This document shows, in pieces, positions 1 through 6,088 of a stretch of DNA of 21,606 nucleotides. Every line of letters begins with the position of its first letter. The first letter of the stretch is position 1. The notes beneath the pieces were generated by a model that was given only the letters and a program-made list of their open reading frames with translations, had not been told where the DNA came from and searched no databases. This DNA comes from Competibacter_A sp003527885 (lineage in GTDB: Bacteria; Pseudomonadota; Gammaproteobacteria; Competibacterales; Competibacteraceae): the NCBI GenBank assembly GCA_035442025.1, contig DAORPQ010000058.1, forward strand, positions 1 through 21,606, given 5' to 3'. The translations under genes were made by a program, and so were the position numbers.

Positions 1-2
1 AA

Positions 3-359
3 ATCGGCGAGCGCTTGCGCCTGTCGATCCGTTCCGGCGATCTGGTGGCGCGCTACGCGGGGGATGAGTTCGTACTGCTGGCGAACGATATTCACGATGA
101 TGGCACCGCGGAGCAAATTCGGGAAAATATCGAAGGCGCCTTGAGGGAGCCATTGACGAGCGTGGATATGGACGGTTTGGCCGGACACGCGCTGGGAGGG
201 GCGGTCGGTCTGGCCCGCTACCCCGCTGACGCCGCCACGGCGGACGGGCTCATCAAACACGCCGACGCCGATATGTACTCCCGCAAGCACGCCGGCAAGT
301 TGAAGGCGAGTTTATCGGCCTCGATCGGCCCGCCGGAGCGCGGCCGGCGCGAGCGGTGA
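3..359 (+). CDS. GGDEF-domain protein (probable diguanylate cyclase), C-terminal part
   Basis: This is the 3' end of a gene that begins before the window; the reading frame is open from the first bases to the TGA at 357-359. The translation matches the second half of a GGDEF domain: a 'DLVARYAGDEFVLL' block, which is the active-site loop, then the helix and strand leading to 'AVGLARYPADA' and the 'ADADMYSRKHAGK' block typical of the domain's end. GGDEF domains make cyclic di-GMP from two GTP. The signature reads AGDEF instead of GGDEF, a variant known in some active cyclases, so activity cannot be excluded. A short arginine-rich tail follows. Sensory or transmembrane parts, if any, are upstream and not visible. 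No inhibitory RxxD site is seen in the few residues before AGDEF. The family call is firm; enzymatic activity is inferred. Confidence 0.85.
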   Translation: MGERLRLSIRSGDLVARYAGDEFVLLANDIHDDGTAEQIRENIEGALREPLTSVDMDGLAGHALGGAVGLARYPADAATADGLIKHADADMYSRKHAGKLKASLSASIGPPERGRRER

Positions 360-421
360 ACGTCTTGCGCGCGACCTAAAATAGAGTGGTGTCCATAATC
401 TTTCGCTAATAGAGAAAAAGC

Positions 422-1306
422 ATGAACATTCAGCTGATCGGTCGATGGCTGCAACAAGCATTACTCGCCGCTGTTCTGGCGGCGGCCTGGGTAACGGCAT
501 CGGCCGATCCCACGGTGAAAAAGGTCAATCTCGAAACCGGGGTCAAGCTTCAGTACGTGGAACTCGGCCCGCGCGACGCGCCAGCCATCATCTTCCTGCA
601 CGGCGCCACGGACTCCAGTCATTCCTGGTCCGCCACCACGCCGTTTTTGAGCGACGGCTACCGGACCCTCGCGCTCGACCAGCGCGGTCACGGCGATTCC
701 GAAAAGCCGGCTTTCGGCTACAGCATCGCGCAATATGCCGATGACGTGATCGCCTTCATGGACAAACTGCGCATCCGGCAAGCCGTCCTGGTCGGTCATT
801 CGATGGGCAGTTTTATCGCCCATCAGGTCGCCTCGGCTTATCCCGACCGGGTCAGCAAGCTGGTGCTCATCGGATCGGCGAAAACCGGCGTCGCTAATCC
901 CGTCATCACCAGCTTGTGGCAAGACCCCATCGGCTTGGCCAGTTTTCAAGACCCCATCGACCCGGCGTTCATCGAGGCGTGGCAAACCGGACCCAATCCG
1001 ATTGACCCGGCCTTCTTCGCCAAGGTGCTATCGGAAACCGCCAAGGTGCCGGCGCTGGTGTGGAAAGGCATCTTCCGCATGTTGCTATCCGATGAGCACA
1101 GCTATTTTCTCGAGGACATCACCGCGCCGGTGCTGGTGATTTGGGGCGAACTCGACGCGCTCTTCGCCCGGGCCGATCAGGATGCGCTGCTGGCCGCCTT
1201 GCCCCCCGGCGCCCGATTCATCGCGTTTCCCAACGCGGGCCACAACACCCATTGGGAGCGGCCGCAAGCCGTGGCGGAGGCCATTCGAGCCTTCATCATG
1301 AATTGA
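422..1306 (+). CDS. secreted alpha/beta-fold hydrolase
   Basis: A 294-residue protein with an N-terminal signal peptide (hydrophobic residues about 13-24, cleavage predicted after A28 in 'TASA-DP'), so probably periplasmic or exported. The body is a classic alpha/beta hydrolase: oxyanion-loop 'FLHGA' at 58-62, the 'LDQRGHGDS' block at 85-93, nucleophile elbow G-H-S-M-G at 125-129 with S127, the acid D245 in 'WGELDALF', and H274 in 'NAGHNTHWE'. All three catalytic residues are therefore present. Length and motifs fit the epoxide hydrolase/dienelactone-hydrolase-like esterase group. The substrate cannot be read from the sequence. It stands alone on the plus strand between the GGDEF gene and a minus-strand DUF1840 gene. 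The ATG at 422 is preceded by an A/G-rich stretch ('agagaaaaagc') that can serve as ribosome binding site. Confidence 0.88.
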   Translation: MNIQLIGRWLQQALLAAVLAAAWVTASADPTVKKVNLETGVKLQYVELGPRDAPAIIFLHGATDSSHSWSATTPFLSDGYRTLALDQRGHGDSEKPAFGYSIAQYADDVIAFMDKLRIRQAVLVGHSMGSFIAHQVASAYPDRVSKLVLIGSAKTGVANPVITSLWQDPIGLASFQDPIDPAFIEAWQTGPNPIDPAFFAKVLSETAKVPALVWKGIFRMLLSDEHSYFLEDITAPVLVIWGELDALFARADQDALLAALPPGARFIAFPNAGHNTHWERPQAVAEAIRAFIMN

Positions 1307-1346
1307 TGGCCGATCGGGTTCGGGTTCGAGCGCCCGAAGCTTCAGG

Positions 1347-1667
1347 TCATTGATCCCACATCACGTCGGCCTTGGCCGCCGCCGCCGCTTCCAGCAGCTG
1401 GATCAACGGCAACGCGCGTTGCGCTAGATCGACCGGGATTTCTTCCTCCTCCCGGTCCTCTTTTTGGGCGGGCTTCGCCGGTTGTGGCGTCGCCGCTTTG
1501 TGGGCCGCCACCGCTTTTTTCAAACGGTCCAGCGCCCCCGGCACCTCCTCGGCCACGAGGGCGCTTGGCACGGCGCCGCTGTGGCCCATCAGCTTGAGCA
1601 ACTGGACGGCGATGTCGCCAAACATCATGATATCGGCGTACGCTTTGGTCTTGAAGGTGACTATCAT
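1347..1667 (-). CDS. DUF1840 family protein
   Basis: A 106-residue cytosolic protein. Its N-terminal half (residues 1-50: 'MIVTFKTKAYADIMMFGDIA', then 'LLKLMGHSG' and 'AVPSALVAEEVPGAL') is the conserved core of DUF1840, a small family of unknown function common in beta- and gammaproteobacteria. The middle (about 55-76) is a Lys/Ala/Pro and Glu-rich linker with an acidic 'REEEEIP' run, and the C-terminal part is a short helix rich in Ala ending in 'DVMWDQ'. The full length fits the family. The start is supported by a strong ribosome binding site on the minus strand (GAGGAGG, a few bases upstream of the ATG). It is divergent from the ABC1-kinase gene, with a 136-bp spacer that must carry both promoters. 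No function is known for the family and none is proposed. Confidence 0.88.
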   Translation of the reverse strand: MIVTFKTKAYADIMMFGDIAVQLLKLMGHSGAVPSALVAEEVPGALDRLKKAVAAHKAATPQPAKPAQKEDREEEEIPVDLAQRALPLIQLLEAAAAAKADVMWDQ

Positions 1668-1803
1668 CAGGGCCTCCTCGCTAGGTCTCGGTCGTTGGGG
1701 CGTGCTTCGAACGTATAAAAATTGCTAGAGGCCATTTTATAGTGGCGACCGGTTACGGCAACTCGAATTTCGGATTGAGATCGCTGCTGGAAGGTTTAAA
1801 ACC

Positions 1804-3321
1804 ATGTTGGAGCTGATTGATGGCTTGGGCGGTCCGAATGGGCAGGTGTTGGCCGAAGCGCTCGGGCTGGCTGACATCGTCCCCGAAGCGCACGCCGCTT
1901 ATCGGCCTCTGGTGGTGGATGCGATGCTGTTCTTTCTGGAACGCTTGTCGCCCTCGCGCCTGACCGCCATCACCGCCGAACAACTGGCCTTGCCGCCGAC
2001 CACTCAGCCGACGCGCCGGTTGGGCCTGCTGTTTCGCCGCTGCCCGACCTTGCACAAACTGGGACAGATGCTGGCGCGCGACCGGCGGCTGGCCCCCGAA
2101 TTGCGCGAGAACCTGCAAGAACTGGAATCCCTCGAACCCACCACGGCGCTGGCCGACATCGCCGCACTCATCCGGCGGGAATGGGGGCACGTGGCGGGCC
2201 TTGAACTCGGCTCGGCGGCGCTCGCCGAGGCCAGCGTCGCGGTGGTGGTGCCGTTCGCGTGGCGTGATGAAGGATCGTCCGAACCACGCCAGGGCGTGTT
2301 CAAGGTGCTGCGGCCCGGCATCGAGGCGCAACTGCACGAAGAACTGGCCATCTGGTCGGCGTTGGGCGTCTTTCTGGAGCAGCGCTGCGCCGAACTGGGC
2401 CTGCCGGTGCTCGATTACCGCAATACGCTGGACAGCATCCGCAAACTGCTGGCGCGAGAGGTCCAGCTCGACCACGAACAGGTCCATCTGGCGCGGGCGG
2501 CGGCGTTTCACGCCGGTTCGCCCGAGGTGATCGTTCCGCGACTGTTGCCGTTCTGCACGGCGCGGATGACCGCCATGGAACGGATCGACGGCCGCAAGGT
2601 GACCGATTCCGCTTTGCCGCTCGGCAAACGCCAGCAGCTCGCGAAAACCTTGATCGAGGCGTTGGTCGCCAAGCCGTTCTGGCATCCCGCGCCGTCGGCC
2701 GCCGTTTTTCACGCCGACCCGCACGCCGGCAATTTATTCGTCACCCGCGACGGCCGGCTGGCGATCCTGGATTGGGCGCTGGTCACCGTGCTGAGCAAGG
2801 CCCAATGCGTGGCGGTGGTGCAGGCCGTGGCCGGCGCCCTGACCCAGGATGAAGCGACAACCGTTCAGGCCATCGAAACGCTGGGGCGCCCGTCCGATCC
2901 GACCGCGTTGCGCGCCGCCGTCGCGGCCGGGTTGCGCCAAGTGCGGCGGGGAACCTTTCCGGGCTTTGGCTGGCTGATGGGGCTCTTGGACGGGCTAGGA
3001 ACCGCCGGTGCGATCCAATTCCCCGAAGAGCTGACGCTGTTTCGCAAAACGCTGTTGACCCTGACCGGGGTGGTCGATGATGTGTCCGGGCAGATTTCCG
3101 TCGATGAGGTGCTGATCCGTGGCGGGTTGGTCCAGTGCTATCGGGAACTGGCGCTGCGCGGGATGGCACCCTTCGACTCCCGCGAATTCGGCAGCCATTT
3201 GTCCAACGCCGACTGGTTCCGTTTGTGGGCCGGCCTGCCGATGACGGCCATCCGCTATTGGGTCGAAACGTGGCGGGATCTGCTCAAAGTCGGCTATCCG
3301 AGCATGGGTGGCGGGGTTTGA
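1804..3321 (+). CDS. ABC1/UbiB-like atypical kinase (AarF family), divergent
   Basis: A 505-residue protein of the ABC1/UbiB atypical kinase group, whose best-studied members act in ubiquinone biosynthesis or lipid homeostasis. Visible signatures: the family-specific K-x-G-Q motif (K85-L-G-Q88), an Ala-rich replacement of the P-loop ('EASVAVVV', about 142-149), the nucleotide-binding Lys in 'VFKVLRPG' (K167), the catalytic 'FHADPHAGN' at 302-310 and the metal-binding Asp in 'ILDWALV' (D323). Two positions differ from typical UbiB: the E-x-D motif reads Q-L-D (221-223) and the DFG-like triplet reads D-W-A. No clear C-terminal paired transmembrane helices of the UbiB type are seen. The gene is not in a ubi cluster, so I do not call it ubiB. 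It converges with opgD, only 36 bp away. ATP binding is likely; the target is unknown. Confidence 0.82.
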   Translation: MLELIDGLGGPNGQVLAEALGLADIVPEAHAAYRPLVVDAMLFFLERLSPSRLTAITAEQLALPPTTQPTRRLGLLFRRCPTLHKLGQMLARDRRLAPELRENLQELESLEPTTALADIAALIRREWGHVAGLELGSAALAEASVAVVVPFAWRDEGSSEPRQGVFKVLRPGIEAQLHEELAIWSALGVFLEQRCAELGLPVLDYRNTLDSIRKLLAREVQLDHEQVHLARAAAFHAGSPEVIVPRLLPFCTARMTAMERIDGRKVTDSALPLGKRQQLAKTLIEALVAKPFWHPAPSAAVFHADPHAGNLFVTRDGRLAILDWALVTVLSKAQCVAVVQAVAGALTQDEATTVQAIETLGRPSDPTALRAAVAAGLRQVRRGTFPGFGWLMGLLDGLGTAGAIQFPEELTLFRKTLLTLTGVVDDVSGQISVDEVLIRGGLVQCYRELALRGMAPFDSREFGSHLSNADWFRLWAGLPMTAIRYWVETWRDLLKVGYPSMGGGV

Positions 3322-3346
3322 GCGCGTCTCGCCGCCGCGTGCTCCA

Positions 3347-3363
3347 GGGCCTGAAATTCAGCC
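3347..3363. terminator. possible bidirectional hairpin between convergent genes
   Basis: Between the stops of the ABC1-kinase gene and opgD the sequence 'gggcctgaaattcagccc' can fold as CTGAA-A-TTCAG extended by a GGG/CCC pair across one bulged C. The element overlaps the opgD stop codon and there is no clear T tract on either side, so it may only be a weak terminator or a chance hairpin. Confidence 0.3.
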
Positions 3364-4941
3364 CGTCGAAGCGCGCGGGATGAACTGATACAGCCAAGTC
3401 TCCGAAAGCGCCTGCTCGCCCAGCCGCAAGTAGGCGCGCAAGTCGATGGGTTCGCCGCCTTCCAGTTCGATTTCGAAATCCGCCCGCCAGCGGCGGGCGC
3501 CGGTCACCTGAAAGGCGCCGGGGCTGCGCAGATGGCCGCGCGTGGTGCTGGCGATCAGCTCCACGGGTTCTTTTCTGTCGATCTGGTCGAGCGGCCCGCC
3601 GGCGAAGTCGATGGCGAACCAGATCCGGTGAGCCGGCCGCAGCGGGGTCTTGGCGATGGTGCGCCAGCTGATGCGGGTGGCCACCACCCGGCTGCGATCC
3701 GGCGCGTACGGCTCGTCGGCCACCCAATGCAGGCGATATTTGTAGGTGCGGGTATCGCCGGCGCGGGCGGGTTCGCGAGGCACCCAGCAGGCGACGAGAT
3801 TGTCGTCGGCCTCGTAATCGGTCGGAATTTCAATCAGCTGCACCGCGCCCGCGCCCCACGGCTCCAGCGGTTCCACCCACAGCGTGGGCCGGCGTTCGTA
3901 AAATACCCGATCATCCTGATAATTTTCGAAATTGCGATCCCGCTGGGACAGTCCGAAGCCTTTGGGATTTTCATCGACGAAGGTGCTGACATGCACGAAA
4001 GGCGGGTTGTTGATCGGCCGCCAGATGCGCTCGCCCGCTCCGGTCCACAAGGCCATCCCGTCGCTGTCGTGCACCTCCGGCCGCCAGTCCCAACTGGGCT
4101 GGTGGTTGCTTTCGGAAAACCAGTACATGCTGGTCAGCGGCGCGACGCCCAGGCGCTGGATGTCTTTCCGAAAGAACAGGGTCGCTTCCACTTCCATGAT
4201 GACGCGCTCGTGGCGGAGCGCCTGGATGCGGTACGCGCCGGTCAGGCTGGGGCCATCGAGCAAGGCGTAGACCATGACCGCTTGAGGGTCGGCGGTCGGT
4301 TCCAGCCAAAACTGGCTGAAGCGGGGAAATTCTTCCGGCGTGGGCAAACCGGTGTTGACGGCGACGCCTCGGGCCGAAATGCCGTATTGGTCCAGCTCGC
4401 CGGAACTGCGGAAGTAAGATGCGCCCAGAAAGGCCAGCCAGTCACGCTCCTCGGTTTGGGAGTGCATGATCCGAAAACCGGCGAAGCCCAAGTCGTCAGG
4501 CAGGTTCGCGGCGAACTCCGCTTCACCGAAGGCAAACAGACGGGACGAGTAAAATATCTCGCGCGCCGCGCCTTCGCGCACGGCGTGGATTTTGACCGGT
4601 GTGGGAAACAGCCGCCCCAAATGGAAGAACCGGACCGGATAGGCTACGCCTTGTTGCCGCCAGAGGGCGGCGTCTGGCCTATATTGAATCTCTTGGTGGG
4701 CGTCGTAGTCGATCTTTTCGATGGTCTCGGCATGGCGGACAACGGGGGGCTGATACGCCTGAGCCGCGAGCTGTTTGGCGTGCTCGCGCAGCCAGTCGAA
4801 GCTGAACGGCTGTGCCGGACCAAACTGGAGGTCCGCCAGCGGTTTCTGGTCGGCCCGGACCTCCGCCCCCAGCAGCATGGAAAGCCACGGGGTAAGAAGG
4901 GCGGTGCCGAGGAAGGAACGGCGGGTGATCGAGCACTTCAT
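3358..4941 (-). CDS. opgD: periplasmic glucan biosynthesis protein D (OpgD/MdoD)
   Basis: A 527-residue exported protein of the OpgG/OpgD family, which shapes osmoregulated periplasmic glucans. The chosen ATG at 4941 places the twin-arginine motif 'TRRSFLG' at residues 6-12, followed by a hydrophobic stretch and an 'EVRA-DQ' cleavage site; Tat export is the hallmark that separates OpgD from Sec-exported OpgG. Family blocks are recognisable in order: 'FGPAQPFSFDWLREHAKQLA', 'YPVRFFHLGRLFP', 'GFAGFRIMHSQ', 'FLGASYFRSSGELDQYG' and 'SARGVAVNTG', then 'APLTSMYWFSESNH', 'PEVHDSDGMALWTGAGERIW', and 'FGLSQRDRNFENYQDD'. Length is close to the 551 residues of E. coli OpgD. A start 23 codons upstream (5010) is open but would bury the Tat signal. 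No opgH glucosyltransferase lies in the window. The neighbour upstream, divergent, is a permease. Confidence 0.93.
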   Translation of the reverse strand: MKCSITRRSFLGTALLTPWLSMLLGAEVRADQKPLADLQFGPAQPFSFDWLREHAKQLAAQAYQPPVVRHAETIEKIDYDAHQEIQYRPDAALWRQQGVAYPVRFFHLGRLFPTPVKIHAVREGAAREIFYSSRLFAFGEAEFAANLPDDLGFAGFRIMHSQTEERDWLAFLGASYFRSSGELDQYGISARGVAVNTGLPTPEEFPRFSQFWLEPTADPQAVMVYALLDGPSLTGAYRIQALRHERVIMEVEATLFFRKDIQRLGVAPLTSMYWFSESNHQPSWDWRPEVHDSDGMALWTGAGERIWRPINNPPFVHVSTFVDENPKGFGLSQRDRNFENYQDDRVFYERRPTLWVEPLEPWGAGAVQLIEIPTDYEADDNLVACWVPREPARAGDTRTYKYRLHWVADEPYAPDRSRVVATRISWRTIAKTPLRPAHRIWFAIDFAGGPLDQIDRKEPVELIASTTRGHLRSPGAFQVTGARRWRADFEIELEGGEPIDLRAYLRLGEQALSETWLYQFIPRASTG

Positions 4942-5070
4942 GATGGCGAGGCGGCCCCATTGCAGCGGATGCAGAGCGAAACGGTGCGACGAGATGAAAT
5001 GATAGCTCATGCGGCTTTGTGGCGACAGGGCGCTCGACCGTCGCGCCCGGAGCCGCCGCGCGCTAGGGAA

Positions 5071-5098
5071 ACGGGATTAGGGATGCGTATTATCCCGT
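5071..5098. repeat. inverted repeat in the opgD/permease divergent spacer
   Basis: Perfect 7-bp arms ACGGGAT (5071-5077) and ATCCCGT (5092-5098) separated by 14 bp, lying in the 208-bp spacer between the divergent opgD and AEC permease genes. Arm spacing of about two helical turns centre to centre (21 bp) is what a dimeric regulator would see, so an operator is possible. A structural hairpin in the 5' leader of the permease mRNA is the alternative. Confidence 0.35.
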
Positions 5099-5149
5099 CG
5101 TTTGTGGCAGCATTCGGATGGTTCCAAGCTCTCAAGCGCCCGCATTTGA

Positions 5150-6088
5150 ATGAACACACTTTTTCAGCAGATCGCTCTCGCCGCGCCTTTGTTCGTGCTG
5201 GTTTTCGTCGGTTATGGGCTGATGCGTTTTTCGGGCTGGCCGAAATCGATGTCGGATAATCTGACGCGCTTCGTGTTTTCGGTAGCGCTGCCGGCCATGC
5301 TGTTTCGGCTGATGAGCGATTTTTCGAAGTTACCGCCGGTCGACGCCCGGCTGCTGTTGGCCTTTTTCGGCGGCTGCCTGATCGTCTTCGCCATCGGCCG
5401 GCTGGTGGCGTGGAAGCTGTTCGGGCTGGACGGCGTGGCGCAGTCGGTGTTCGCGCTGGGCGGGGTTTTTTCCAACAACGTGATGCTCGGCCTGCCGCTG
5501 GCCAAGGTGGCGCTGGGCGAGACGGCGGTGCCGTCGGTGGCGCTGGTGCTGGTGTTCAACGCGCTGATTTTGTGGACGCTGGTCACCGTTTCGGTCGAAT
5601 GGGCGCGGCACGGCAGCTTTTCGGCGCGCGGTTTCGCCCAGACCACCCGCGCGGTGCTGACCAACCCCATCGTCGCCGCGATTCTGTCCGGCGCGCTGTT
5701 CGGCCTCATCGGCTTGCCGCTGCCGGGCTTGATCGACGCGCCGCTGGCGATGATCGGTCAAGCCGCCACGCCGCTGGCGTTGGTCGCATTGGGGATGGGG
5801 TTGGCGGAATACGGGGTGCGCGACGGCTGGCGGATCAGTCTGGCGATCAGCGCGATCAAATTGTTGGTACAGCCGTTGGTGGTCTGGCTGCTCGCCCGCG
5901 CGCTAGGGTTGCCGGCGATGGAAGCGCAGGTGGTGGTGTTGCTGGCGTCGATTGCGGTGGGGGCTAACGTCTATCTGATGTCGCGCCAGTTTCAGAGCCT
6001 GGAAGGCCCGGTGGCCAGCAGTCTGCTGTTGTCCACCGGGCTGGCGGCGCTGACCACGCCGCTGGTGCTTACGCTAATTCGGTTCTGA
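5150..6088 (+). CDS. AEC-family (auxin efflux carrier-like) permease
   Basis: A 312-residue integral membrane protein with about ten hydrophobic segments arranged as two five-helix halves, the plan of the AEC transporter family (bacterial MdcF/YfdV-like members). Recognisable family features are the N-terminal 'LFVLVFVGYGLMR' helix, 'TRFVFSVALPAMLFR' (about 39-53), the unwound-helix region 'GGVFSNNVMLGLPLA' (about 104-118), 'LTNPIVAAILSG' (about 170-181) and 'ATPLALVALGMGLAEYG' (about 206-222). Members export or import small organic anions such as malonate or malate, but the substrate cannot be deduced here. The ATG at 5150 has no obvious Shine-Dalgarno sequence. Its last 20 bp overlap, tail to tail, the end of the VIT-domain gene on the other strand. 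There is no evident operon partner. Confidence 0.9.
   Translation: MNTLFQQIALAAPLFVLVFVGYGLMRFSGWPKSMSDNLTRFVFSVALPAMLFRLMSDFSKLPPVDARLLLAFFGGCLIVFAIGRLVAWKLFGLDGVAQSVFALGGVFSNNVMLGLPLAKVALGETAVPSVALVLVFNALILWTLVTVSVEWARHGSFSARGFAQTTRAVLTNPIVAAILSGALFGLIGLPLPGLIDAPLAMIGQAATPLALVALGMGLAEYGVRDGWRISLAISAIKLLVQPLVVWLLARALGLPAMEAQVVVLLASIAVGANVYLMSRQFQSLEGPVASSLLLSTGLAALTTPLVLTLIRF

Noticed and set aside
955..1013. Near-repeat of the peptide 'PIDPAF' in the alpha/beta hydrolase cap region (residues ~179-184 and ~193-198).
   Set aside because: Too short to show a duplication; it lies in a variable cap domain.
1668..1803. Possible sigma-70 promoter elements (TATAGT near 1738) upstream of the ABC1-kinase gene.
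   Set aside because: No -35 hexamer at acceptable spacing, so I do not annotate a promoter.
3532..5259. Long plus-strand open frame opposite opgD.
   Set aside because: It is a high-GC antisense shadow: no domain resemblance, low-complexity composition, and the minus-strand protein is a clear OpgD.
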